Below, one piece after another: positions 34,432 through 42,940 of a stretch of DNA of 64,000 nt. A program made the position numbers and the translations under genes. The stretch's first letter is position 1, and every line of letters starts with the position of its first letter. The stretch comes from UBA6059 sp964351595 (GTDB lineage Bacteria; Bacteroidota; Bacteroidia; Cytophagales; Cyclobacteriaceae): positions 1 to 64,000 of the forward strand of contig CAYGOT010000017.1 of assembly GCA_964351595.1 (NCBI GenBank). The letters run 5' to 3'. The notes beneath the pieces are model-generated. The model saw nothing but the letters and a program-made list of their open reading frames with translations, was not told where the DNA came from and searched no databases.

Positions 34432-35685
34432 TTATTTCAACTGAATGACTTCTACGGGTTCACCAATGCCTTTGGTATTGATTTCTCCCAGTTTCTTGTA
34501 ACTCGTGACCTCAGATTTAGCCGCTTCATAAAAAGCACTTGAGACAAGACAGCTGGACGCGTATTGCTTATTGAGCTGCTCTAGTCTTGCCGCTACTATG
34601 ACTGCCGTACCCGAAATAGAATACTGCTGACGGTTCTGTGTGCCGATATTTCCCGTCACCAGCGGACCAGAGTGCATACCTATGCCAACTTTGACTTTTT
34701 GGTGATCATTGACTTGTTCCAAATGAGAAAATATAGCTGTTGCCGCTCTAAGTGCCAGCAGGCTATGATCTTCTCGCTCCAGGGGCGCACCAAATGAGGC
34801 CATAAAGCCATCTCCCAGGAGTTGGTTGACTACTCCATGGTGCTTATTGATGATTTCAATTAATGGGCCAAGCACGGCGTTTTGAAATTGGTTGATCTGC
34901 TCAGGAGACATATGCTCCACGATGTTGGTAAACCCACGGATGTCCAGAAACATGATGGTGACCTCCAGCTGTCGTGTAATCTGATTTATGTCCTTAAGTG
35001 CCGCCACCACCTCGGTCGACACTTGTTGATTAAATAGTGCCTCGATCCGTTCTGACTCGGCAGCATTTTTGATTGCCAGCTGGATTCTTAGCCGGATCTC
35101 GCGTGCCACCGATCCGGCGATTAGTCCGCCTAGCGCGAGGAGAAAAGATCGTGCGTGGTATGCAATTTCAGGAAAGTCAAAGTCAGGTGTATGTACGTAA
35201 CTAATAATGCCGCTGTAGGAGAGACCAGCCACCACACCAGATAATACCGATACTTTGGGGTTGAGATAGAATACGGAAGAGATCAGAAACAGAAAGTAAA
35301 AGGTGAAGGCAGGAGAGTCGATCATGGTGCCTTTCCCTTCTATATAAATCAGAATTACAAGTGCCAGGGTGGGAAAGCTGATTTCTGTAATTGCCGATAG
35401 GAATTGATAACCCAGAGGGAGTCTATCGAGCCTATGCTGTGCCTTGCTGATCCAGAGATAGCGGCCTGCCAGAAAGACCATGAAAAGAACCGAATTGAAG
35501 ATCACAAACGCATAGTTGCGTAGTGAGCTGAAGTACTCCAGCACCTGCTCCTCGGCCAATAGGAAATTCAGGGTACTGAGCAACGTAATGACACCAAAGA
35601 GTAGGAATAACATCTTGATCCTCTTTAGCTCGAAGACCAAGCTCTCACTCCCAAATGTATTTCCTTGCTTATTTTTTGTGGACAC
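34432..35685 (-). CDS. Membrane class III nucleotide cyclase
   Basis: The 417-residue protein starts at GTG 35685. About six hydrophobic segments occupy residues 23-190, followed by a linker helix and a class III cyclase catalytic domain (about 240-417). Both metal aspartates are present (Asp248 in MFLDIRGFTN, Asp292 in LLGDGFMASFGAP), as is the late Arg367. The purine-specifying Lys is Gln288, the Asp/Thr partner is Ser356 (QQYSISG), and the transition-state Asn is Ile363 (AVIVAAR). The product, cAMP or another cyclic nucleotide, cannot be assigned. It is 58 bases upstream of ppk1 and divergent from a universal stress gene. Confidence 0.85.
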   Translation of the reverse strand: MSTKNKQGNTFGSESLVFELKRIKMLFLLFGVITLLSTLNFLLAEEQVLEYFSSLRNYAFVIFNSVLFMVFLAGRYLWISKAQHRLDRLPLGYQFLSAITEISFPTLALVILIYIEGKGTMIDSPAFTFYFLFLISSVFYLNPKVSVLSGVVAGLSYSGIISYVHTPDFDFPEIAYHARSFLLALGGLIAGSVAREIRLRIQLAIKNAAESERIEALFNQQVSTEVVAALKDINQITRQLEVTIMFLDIRGFTNIVEHMSPEQINQFQNAVLGPLIEIINKHHGVVNQLLGDGFMASFGAPLEREDHSLLALRAATAIFSHLEQVNDHQKVKVGIGMHSGPLVTGNIGTQNRQQYSISGTAVIVAARLEQLNKQYASSCLVSSAFYEAAKSEVTSYKKLGEINTKGIGEPVEVIQLK

Positions 35686-35713
35686 TTACGAATATGTGGA
35701 CAATTCTCGGAAC

Positions 35714-35725
35714 TGACAATTGTCA
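35714..35725. promoter_or_regulatory. Palindrome upstream of the cyclase
   Basis: TGACAATTGTCA is a perfect 12-base palindrome 29 bases before the cyclase start. A second GACAATT occurs nearby at 35699-35705. It is a candidate operator for the cyclase/ppk1 unit or for the divergent universal stress gene. Confidence 0.3.
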
Positions 35726-35802
35726 CCTTATGGTATTGCCATCATCATTCCGGGATATTGGTCGACTGCCTATTTTGACCACTTCAATATATTAGCAAAA
35801 CC

Positions 35803-36636
35803 ATGGACATACAAAACATACTCATTCCGATAGACTTCTCACCCTGCTCTAAAAATGCGGTAAAAGTGGCGGTAGAGCTTGCAGCACGCTGGGAGGCACA
35901 TTTGCATTTGCTCAATGTCATCGCCATGCCTGCTCCTCATCCCGATATTGGTAGTCATGTGATCATCGAGCCAATGCTGGAGGAAAGTCACGAAGAGGTT
36001 CATCAGTCATTCGAAGCACTCGAGGATGAAATACCCGGCCTGAGAGTGATCAATTATCACGTTAAGGATATTGTGGGTCAGGTTACCGTGGCTATTCAGG
36101 AGGAGATCCAAAGCAAAAAAATAGATATGGTCATTATGGGAACCAAAGGTTCGCATGATCGTCTGGAGCGATTGCTCGGCAGTATATCCAGTGAGGTGAT
36201 ATCATCTTGTCGACTACCTGTACTGGTCATACCTGAAAATATCTCACACCTCAATGTCAGCCGGATTGGTTACGCTGCGGACTTCCATAAGGTCATTATG
36301 CCAAAGAAGCTTGAAATAGTCAAGCACTTGATGGAGACGTTGGCTGCTGAGCTGGTAGTGTTCAATGTGCACCATAGTGATGAGGCGATGGCCTTTGACA
36401 AAAGCAGTACTGCCCGGATACTGAAGAAAATTATTGGGCGGTCAAAATTTAAATTTCATCAGGTGGCTGTGGATAAAATCGAAGAAGGCATTATCCAGTT
36501 TGTGGAAGAGCAGCAACTGGATATGCTGGTCATGATGCCTCACCAACACGGACTGCTGGAGCGCATATTTCACGGTAGTATGACCAAAAAAATAGCCATG
36601 CAGCTCAAAGTGCCCCTGCTGGCCATCCACCAATAG
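35803..36636 (+). CDS. Tandem universal stress protein
   Basis: The 277-residue protein has two UspA-type domains. The first (residues 1-147) keeps the nucleotide loop MGTKGSHDRLERLLGSISSE; the second has a degenerate form (MMPHQHGLLERIFHGSMTKK). It resembles the Usp at 24769 in layout but not closely in sequence. It is divergent from the cyclase. Usps often bind ATP or cyclic AMP, so a link with nucleotide signalling is possible but unproven. Confidence 0.85.
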   Translation: MDIQNILIPIDFSPCSKNAVKVAVELAARWEAHLHLLNVIAMPAPHPDIGSHVIIEPMLEESHEEVHQSFEALEDEIPGLRVINYHVKDIVGQVTVAIQEEIQSKKIDMVIMGTKGSHDRLERLLGSISSEVISSCRLPVLVIPENISHLNVSRIGYAADFHKVIMPKKLEIVKHLMETLAAELVVFNVHHSDEAMAFDKSSTARILKKIIGRSKFKFHQVAVDKIEEGIIQFVEEQQLDMLVMMPHQHGLLERIFHGSMTKKIAMQLKVPLLAIHQ

Positions 36637-36676
36637 CTTAGGTGCTGTGTCAAATGCTCCTCTGATGTAAAAGCAC

Positions 36677-36707
36677 TTGAGGAAGGAAAAATCCTTGGCT
36701 AGCTTTC
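36677..36707 (+). promoter_or_regulatory. Promoter of the M24 peptidase gene
   Basis: TTG at 36677-36679 and TAGCTTTC at 36700-36707 are separated by 20 bases; the -7 box has one mismatch. The leader is about 8-10 bases. Confidence 0.4.
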
Positions 36708-36719
36708 AAACAAAAAAAC

Positions 36720-38084
36720 ATGAAAGCCAGACTCTTAATTCTTCTCCTACTAGTGGGTATCAGTCCCATGTTTGCTCAACAGGAAATGCCCAATCTCCTT
36801 TCGCTCAGAGAGCGCGGAGCAGTAATGGACGAGATTCTTGAAGACCGCCTGACTAACCTACTTCCTGGTCTTATGGAGGAAGAGGGTGCAGATATGTGGT
36901 TGGTGATCACGCGCGAGTACAATGAAGACCCGGTCTTTTGGTCGCTCAAGCCATCATGGTGGATCAATGCTCGCCGCAGGACGATTCTTGTGTTTTATCA
37001 GCCCAAGCCGGGAGCTCCTGTGGAGCGATACTATGTTCAAAAGCATGGCATCCCTGGCTATACCTCAGCCTGGACGCCAAAGGAAAGTCCGGCTAAGTGG
37101 TATGAAGAAGATCAGTGGCAGGCACTCGCTGATCTCATCTCTTCAAAAGACCCTAAAAAGATAGCAGTCAACATATCCGAAAACTTCAAGCATGCAGATG
37201 GTTTGGCTACCACCGACTATCGTGGTATGATGAGCAAGTTGCCTAAGAAGTACGCCGACAGGATCCATGAAGGGGGAGGACTAGCCGTGCGATGGCTGGA
37301 GACCCGTACTGAGCAGGAGATTGATCTTTACGAGCAGACTTGTAATGTGGCACACACGATCATTGCAGAGGCTTTTTCTCAGAAAGTCATTACGCCTGGC
37401 GTCACTACCGTAACGGACGTACGCTGGTGGATGCGCGAGCGCGTCAGAGAACTCAAGTTGACGGACTGGTTCTTCCCGTCAGTCACCATCCAGCGCTATG
37501 ATGAGAGTAAGAATGAGGTCATCAGCTACCGCAATGATGAGGAGGTGATCCAATATGGCGACCTTCTGTGGTGCGACTTTGGCATTACCTATTTGAGGTT
37601 GAATACCGATACTCAGGAGAACGCATATGTGCTTCGTCCGGGTGAGACGGATGTCCCTGATCATTTTAAGAAGGCGCTGGCTACTGGCAACAGACTCCAG
37701 GATATCTTATTGGAGAACTATGCCGAAGGCAGAAGCGGAAACGACATACTACTTGGTGCACTGGATCAAATGAAGAAAGAAGGTATAGATGGCACCATCT
37801 ACACTCACCCCATTGGCTACCACGGTCATGGTGCTGGGCCTACTATTGGCTTATCGGAAAAGCAGGAGTTTATCAATGGAGCTGCCGAGTGGCCATTGCG
37901 ACCCAATACAGCTTATTCGATAGAGCTCAACGCTAAAGTGCCCATCGCTGAGTGGGGTAATCAAAAGGTAAGAATTGCACTTGAAGAGGAGGCCATTTTC
38001 ACGCCTGACGGCATCCGCTTTATTGATGGCAGGGCGAAAGAATGGATTCTCATTCCTAGACGGAATAGTCACCTCGGCAATTGA
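36720..38084 (+). CDS. Exported M24 family metallopeptidase
   Basis: The 454-residue protein has a signal peptide (ending MFAQ) and a C-terminal pita-bread domain of the aminopeptidase P/prolidase kind. The five metal ligands are visible: Asp in LLWCDFGITY, Asp in LNTDTQE, His in GYHGHGAGPT, Glu in SIELNAKV and Glu in ALEEEAIF. It should cleave Xaa-Pro bonds in the periplasm or outside. It is monocistronic and followed by a long inverted repeat. Confidence 0.88.
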   Translation: MKARLLILLLLVGISPMFAQQEMPNLLSLRERGAVMDEILEDRLTNLLPGLMEEEGADMWLVITREYNEDPVFWSLKPSWWINARRRTILVFYQPKPGAPVERYYVQKHGIPGYTSAWTPKESPAKWYEEDQWQALADLISSKDPKKIAVNISENFKHADGLATTDYRGMMSKLPKKYADRIHEGGGLAVRWLETRTEQEIDLYEQTCNVAHTIIAEAFSQKVITPGVTTVTDVRWWMRERVRELKLTDWFFPSVTIQRYDESKNEVISYRNDEEVIQYGDLLWCDFGITYLRLNTDTQENAYVLRPGETDVPDHFKKALATGNRLQDILLENYAEGRSGNDILLGALDQMKKEGIDGTIYTHPIGYHGHGAGPTIGLSEKQEFINGAAEWPLRPNTAYSIELNAKVPIAEWGNQKVRIALEEEAIFTPDGIRFIDGRAKEWILIPRRNSHLGN

Positions 38085-38092
38085 TTATGATG

Positions 38093-38187
38093 AAATTTCG
38101 AGCTTTAGAAAAACACTCCTTCTCCTCCTTTGAGGGAGGCTAGGAGGGTGTGAATACAAGAAATAGTTTTTCTAAAGCTCGAAATTT
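38093..38187. repeat. 95-base inverted-repeat element with nested hairpin
   Basis: Two perfect 22-base arms (38093-38114, AAATTTCGAGCTTTAGAAAA-AC, and its complement at 38166-38187) enclose 51 bases. The inner part holds a second hairpin of the CCTCC-TTTGA-GGGAGG type. It lies eight bases past the M24 peptidase stop and may end its transcript. The size and perfect arms suggest a MITE-like mobile remnant. No clear target duplication was seen. Confidence 0.7.
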
Positions 38188-38255
38188 AATTGCGATCAGT
38201 GTATTTTAAAAGGAGTAGCAATTCCTTGAGAACAGCTTCACTACTTTAGCATCCT

Positions 38256-38711
38256 ATGGAGCAGATAATTAATACGCTGAGAGTTACTCGCCAGAACATA
38301 CTTAATATAGCAGAAGCCTTTTCTACAGAACAACTCAACCATATTCCGGTAGGATATAATAACAACCTCGCATGGAACCTGGGTCACGTACTGGTCACGC
38401 AGCAGCTGTTGGTCTATCGACTATCTGGCTTGCCGGGATACCTATCTGATGAGTTGATTGATCGGTATAGAAAGGGCACTAAGCCTGAGGCACCCATCAC
38501 CGATGAGGAGATCGCGACAATTAAAGAGCAGCTTCTGACCCTGGTAGATCAGACGGTTACTGATTGGGCGGAGGGCAAGTTTGGTGAGTACAAAGAATAC
38601 CCAACGAGCTTTGGGGTGACATTGCGCAGCTCAGTCGATGCGATGCAGTTCAACAACAGCCATGAGGCACTGCACCTCGGCTATATGATGGCGATGAAGA
38701 AGTTGGTTTAG
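38256..38711 (+). CDS. DinB-like superfamily protein
   Basis: The 151-residue four-helix-bundle protein is of the DinB/YfiT type, with metal-binding histidines in WNLGHVLVTQQLL (about residue 44) and NNSHEALHLGYM (about residues 134-138). Members include thiol transferases and proteins of unknown role; nothing here decides the substrate. It overlaps the small membrane protein gene tail to tail by four bases. Confidence 0.8.
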   Translation: MEQIINTLRVTRQNILNIAEAFSTEQLNHIPVGYNNNLAWNLGHVLVTQQLLVYRLSGLPGYLSDELIDRYRKGTKPEAPITDEEIATIKEQLLTLVDQTVTDWAEGKFGEYKEYPTSFGVTLRSSVDAMQFNNSHEALHLGYMMAMKKLV

Positions 38712-38890
38712 GAACCAGCTCGCCGATAACCTCTCCAAAACTGGATCGGCAATGCAAGTGGCCCGAGGATCAAGACCCACATCAGCCACTCAAAGTAAGA
38801 CTGGTGGTAGATCCTGGCCAAAATGATGCTGATGATTCCCGGTAGGATGAGGAAGAGTATGAAGACCCACGTTCCCATACTTTCAAACAT
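38708..38890 (-). CDS. Small two-helix membrane protein
   Basis: The 60-residue product has two hydrophobic helices (about 7-25 and 33-50) joined by a short loop, ending in a basic tail RGYRRAGS. It resembles superinfection-immunity-like or PMP3-like small membrane proteins in size and layout, without a clear match. The frame overlaps dinB by four bases in convergent orientation, typical of real gene pairs here. Confidence 0.5.
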   Translation of the reverse strand: MFESMGTWVFILFLILPGIISIILARIYHQSYFEWLMWVLILGPLALPIQFWRGYRRAGS

Positions 38891-38970
38891 GAGGTGACGA
38901 TAATAAATTCAATGCCATTCAAGCATTCTCCCGAGCATAACTTGAGAAAGATTGCCGTTTGTTGACAGAA

Positions 38971-39804
38971 TTAAGGTTGATCGAGCAAATTCATTACCTT
39001 ACCTAATGGCAGGCACATTACCATTGAAGCACCAGTAGATGTATGTTGATTAAAAATCAACCATTGACGGTCTGCAGATACAATGGCCCCATCCTCATAG
39101 ATCTCGGAATTCACCACAGGCCCTAAATTGATAACCGGACCCCATGAAGAACCATCAAATTTTGAGGCGTAAATGTCATCCTTTCCCAAAGTATCTGGCC
39201 TTTTCATACTATTGAAAAATAAAAATCCGGTTTCTTGATCAAAGTAACTCGGCCATTGCCAGGCATTCGTAATGTTTAGTGCCTCGACAGCATCCATTCC
39301 AAGCATTTGCCACTCCAGAGTATCATTTACATTGGCTGAGAACAACAATCTGTCCCCTATTGGGGTAGGACAGCACTCCTCTCGATTAGAATTGACCCTT
39401 GACGGATAAGCCTGTGACCACTCCTGGCCATCGAAATCGGACCGCCAAATATTCCATTCATCTGTGATATCCGGGTCGGGATGTGGCCTGTTCGATGTAA
39501 AATAAAAAGTAGTGCCATTTGGTGTTAGACGACCGCCCATATCATCATAGTCACCTGAAAAAGGCAACTTCTTTTCATTAGTCCATCTGCCATCGACTTT
39601 TGTCGCCTGATAAATAAGAAGTTTGTCCAATGTTGAGTCCTCACGAACGAAGTATATGATTTGCCCATCTTTGGAATACCCGCACACCGCTCCGGACAGA
39701 TGATCGGGGAACAATTCGGGAGCATATCTACTCGGTGAAGCCGGCTGAAAAGATATTAAAAAGTGGAACAGAGAGCTTAACAAGAGAACTAATGACATAT
39801 TCAA
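38971..39804 (-). CDS. Exported PD40/TolB-like propeller protein
   Basis: The 277-residue protein has a signal peptide (residues 1-22) and successive PD40-type blades, each with a Asp/Asn-Gly turn and an aromatic strand: YSKDGQIIYFVRE, LTPNGTTFYFTSNRP, YFDQETGFLFFNSMKRP, VSADRQWLIFNQH. Such propellers in Bacteroidota are often periplasmic binding or scaffold proteins. Function unknown. It is likely in the same direction but separate from the peptidase gene at 39850. Confidence 0.7.
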   Translation of the reverse strand: MNMSLVLLLSSLFHFLISFQPASPSRYAPELFPDHLSGAVCGYSKDGQIIYFVREDSTLDKLLIYQATKVDGRWTNEKKLPFSGDYDDMGGRLTPNGTTFYFTSNRPHPDPDITDEWNIWRSDFDGQEWSQAYPSRVNSNREECCPTPIGDRLLFSANVNDTLEWQMLGMDAVEALNITNAWQWPSYFDQETGFLFFNSMKRPDTLGKDDIYASKFDGSSWGPVINLGPVVNSEIYEDGAIVSADRQWLIFNQHTSTGASMVMCLPLGKVMNLLDQP

Positions 39805-39849
39805 TTATACAAACTCTAAAGGATAAACTAATACCGCGAAATGTATGAT

Positions 39850-42447
39850 TTATTCATGATCGCCGAGCAGTATGGCATTGAGGAAAAGCTTGTGAATACT
39901 ATACCAATACCCCCTAAAGGTAGGGTCAGAAGCAAAGTAGACCACATGCCCTTTACCCACTTTGGTGCGAAGCATGTAAGGCGCTCCTGCCAGCTTTTCT
40001 CTGTCTTCGTCTAGCATGAACCCATCCAGCAGAAGTTCTGATTTGTTATCACCATAAGCCAGGACGATATCGTCCTGATTTTCTGGAGTGAGTACGATAG
40101 GGTAGGCGGCTGGTAGTCCCATCGTCTTGGCGCTGTATCCTGTAGCCAGAATAGACTGTCCCATTTCATTCATGCCGGGCTGCCATGCGACACGTGCAGT
40201 TGGTATTGCTTCGGTATTAATGAAGGCACCCTGCAGAATCGTGCCATTCGAGTACTCGGCAAACCCCTCGAAGGTCACTCCGGCCCCCAGCACCTCATCA
40301 TTGGCAATGACTTCTCCTGCCGCATGTGAAGCGATCAACGTCCCGCCGTTGAGGACATACTCCCTCAGGTTATCGAGCTTCAGTGTGCCCTTGTAGCCTT
40401 TGCTAAAGCCTGGCCCGCCACGGATATCAAGACCCGCATTGGGTAGTACGATGGTAGAGTATTCTGATAAGTCACCACCATTGAGTGTCGCCAACATAAC
40501 CGGAGAAAAGGTAAAGTCATAATCGCGCTCAAGCACATTCCTGATGCCGCCATAGTAGTGGTCCTGCATCACTGGCCAGTCTGCGAGCACAGCCACTTTG
40601 GGTTGCTTGATAGGAGCTAATCTGACATCATCGCCGAAAGTCACCCCGGCATCCGTAAAGGGATTCTCGGCGGTGTTGATTTCAACATTGCCTTCCTTGG
40701 CCAGCTCGACGAGTCGATCATAGAAGTGGTCAGGATTGCGGAGGGATAATGCTGCAAAGGTGCCTTCTGGGTAGGTTTTGTCACCGATTTGAAACCAGCT
40801 CTTGAACACTCTCCATTTGTACCCTTCCTGAGCCATTTTCATTACGAGCTTGTAGCTGGATTCCTGTTCGGGTGATAGGAAGTACGCATAGGCCTTACCA
40901 GGAATAGTCGGTTGAGCATTTGCGATCGAAACGGGGGCAGTGCCGACACCAACGGCAGTGCTTGTATGATAAGCCTCCACACCAAAAATAAGTGGGTAGG
41001 TATTCCAGGTCACATCATAGAAAGGCATGTTGCGGCCTGCTGGCACCCAGGTCTCAGGGTTGTCATCATCGATACTAGGGTCGAACAATGATCTAATAAG
41101 GCGTGCCTGCGGCTGATCCATATCAATGATAAAGTCTCCAGTCTTGTAAGACTTTTTTATGTTGGTCACAGAGCGATCGTAGCTATTGGATAAAGCAGTA
41201 AAGCCAGCAGTAACTTGTTGCACTTCAATATCCTGGATTTGGAGTCGCTCGATCATGCGATTCACCTTTGAAGGGTCCTGTGCTGCTGGAATGATGATGT
41301 GCTTAATGCTACTATTCCTCGCATCGGTTACGCCTTTGAGCTGGGCTTGATAAGTATCTTCCAGCAGTTGCTCTTTTTTACGGGCTGCCACTTCCATCAA
41401 TGTCCAGGCTCCCTCTGCATGCCGATCCATAGCCATACGCATGGTGGCTAGTGTGCCGTCAGTCCTGATAAAGGCAGTTGACCGACCGGGCCGACCACCA
41501 AAGGTTTCAAACAAAAATGAACTCAAACTGGGGCCGAGCATCGCCCATGATAGTCCAAAGCCGACATGGCTCACACCGTCAAACTGATTGCGACTAAATA
41601 GCGACCAGCCCTGCTCTCCAAATCGCTCACCAGTCTCCTCCGCAACATCTACCCACCAGTCATAGGATTTTTCTGGCCAGAGTTTATGATAGGGAGGTGC
41701 AAAAGGCGGAATAAAATGTGTAGTGGGTCCGCTGTGTACATCTAGCACGAGATTGGGTCGCCATTCCATGATCTGCTCGCCCAACGCCGACATCTCCGGT
41801 GTAGCGAAGAAGCTGAAGTCACGATTGACATCCAGGCCGATCGCATTGCCGTCGGTATTCATGCCCCAGTGGGCTCGGTTTTCTACCGCATTGGGGTCGA
41901 CTGATGCGCCTGGAACATTATAGAGCCCTTGCCAGGTGACATAGCGTGCATGGGCATCAGGATTCGTTAAAGGTGAGATAATCACCACCAAATTGTCACG
42001 TATGCTTTTTGCGGTAGCGTCCTCTCTCGTCGCGAGATCATAGGCGACCTCTGATAGTACCTCTACGCCTGCTTCCTCATCGGTATCCACTATGAAAATG
42101 TAAAGTATGGAAGGGTTTTCCGATAGGATACGCTGCTTCTCCGTATCCGAAAGGGCTCCTTCGAGTCGGGTAAGCATACGATTATCCGCCTTGATTTTTT
42201 CGATGTTGGCCAGGTTCTTCTCACTGCTGATGATCAACTGAACCAAATCTCTATTTTGGATGCTCTTGCCGTACGTATTGTGCGAGACCCGATCACTGGA
42301 TGCCAGATGTTGATAATACTGGTAGTGGTTGCCGGTGACGGTATAGGTAGTGCCCCCTGCATAGCCATTAAATTCCTGAGGGCTGAGCGATTGTGCCTGG
42401 AGGAGGCCGGGTAGCAGCGACAATACGAGGAGATAAAACTTCTTCAT
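39850..42447 (-). CDS. Exported M14-family carboxypeptidase-like protein
   Basis: The 865-residue protein has a signal peptide ending LLQAQS. An M14 zinc carboxypeptidase-like domain follows (about 40-350) with GLDVNRDF, TPEMSALGEQIMEWRPNLVLDVHSG, and a late region resembling class I glutamine amidotransferase folds (about 620-800: VAVLADWPVM, STIVLPNAGL, LIASHAAGE). The family's first zinc motif HxxE is not seen: the aligned strand reads YIFIVDTDEEAG, with DTDE at 121-124. It may be inactive, or use another ligand. Orthologues in Bacteroidota are annotated as M14 peptidases. Confidence 0.75.
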   Translation of the reverse strand: MKKFYLLVLSLLPGLLQAQSLSPQEFNGYAGGTTYTVTGNHYQYYQHLASSDRVSHNTYGKSIQNRDLVQLIISSEKNLANIEKIKADNRMLTRLEGALSDTEKQRILSENPSILYIFIVDTDEEAGVEVLSEVAYDLATREDATAKSIRDNLVVIISPLTNPDAHARYVTWQGLYNVPGASVDPNAVENRAHWGMNTDGNAIGLDVNRDFSFFATPEMSALGEQIMEWRPNLVLDVHSGPTTHFIPPFAPPYHKLWPEKSYDWWVDVAEETGERFGEQGWSLFSRNQFDGVSHVGFGLSWAMLGPSLSSFLFETFGGRPGRSTAFIRTDGTLATMRMAMDRHAEGAWTLMEVAARKKEQLLEDTYQAQLKGVTDARNSSIKHIIIPAAQDPSKVNRMIERLQIQDIEVQQVTAGFTALSNSYDRSVTNIKKSYKTGDFIIDMDQPQARLIRSLFDPSIDDDNPETWVPAGRNMPFYDVTWNTYPLIFGVEAYHTSTAVGVGTAPVSIANAQPTIPGKAYAYFLSPEQESSYKLVMKMAQEGYKWRVFKSWFQIGDKTYPEGTFAALSLRNPDHFYDRLVELAKEGNVEINTAENPFTDAGVTFGDDVRLAPIKQPKVAVLADWPVMQDHYYGGIRNVLERDYDFTFSPVMLATLNGGDLSEYSTIVLPNAGLDIRGGPGFSKGYKGTLKLDNLREYVLNGGTLIASHAAGEVIANDEVLGAGVTFEGFAEYSNGTILQGAFINTEAIPTARVAWQPGMNEMGQSILATGYSAKTMGLPAAYPIVLTPENQDDIVLAYGDNKSELLLDGFMLDEDREKLAGAPYMLRTKVGKGHVVYFASDPTFRGYWYSIHKLFLNAILLGDHE

Positions 42448-42516
42448 AAGGTTGGATTTGCGAAGAAGATCGGGATGGATAGGAAGACTACCAACTGAAA
42501 TTACATCGAAGGTGGG

Positions 42517-42873
42517 TTATTCTTCAGACAATCTCAGCAGGATTTTTTCAAGTTCTTCCTTTTGAATCGGCTTGGAGATAAAGGCGTCAGGTTTGATCAT
42601 TTGTACTGATTCATGTGACGACTCGTGCGAACTGATCACGATGGTCTTCGGGCGGTGCTTCAGCATCTCTATGGTCTCAAAACCGTCCACATAGGGCATC
42701 TCCACATCCAGGAAAAGAAAATCCGGTTCATGATTAACTACCGACAAAGCCCCTGAAACGGGATTGGTATGCGTTTCGACTAATTCCACAAAACTGATGC
42801 TGCTCATCAACTTCTGAAGAATGGTCAAAAAGACCTTGTCATCATCAATAGCTATGGCGGTATACTTCTTCAC
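42517..42873 (-). CDS. Stand-alone receiver-domain response regulator
   Basis: The product is a receiver-only protein of about 118 residues starting with GTG near 42873 (VKKYTAIAIDDDKVF). The frame is open to 42996, but that extension overlaps the upstream gene and lies outside the domain. It has IDDD, phospho-acceptor Asp in FLFLDVEMP, Ser in VISSHES and Lys in FISKPIQ. There is no output domain, so it works as a CheY/Spo0F-like relay. Its probable partner is the histidine kinase at 45348, three genes upstream. Confidence 0.85.
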   Translation of the reverse strand: MKKYTAIAIDDDKVFLTILQKLMSSISFVELVETHTNPVSGALSVVNHEPDFLFLDVEMPYVDGFETIEMLKHRPKTIVISSHESSHESVQMIKPDAFISKPIQKEELEKILLRLSEE

Positions 42874-42940
42874 TGTATTGGCAAAGTACCAAAAAATATT
42901 AGAAAAATAAAATAGCAAATAACTGTTGCTTACCTCTGTG

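Noticed and set aside
31048..35685. Calling the HD-PycTM gene and cyclase a true Pycsar defence operon
   Set aside because: The genes are convergent and separated by ppk1, the effector carries an extra HD domain, and no other defence genes or mobile-element signs are nearby.
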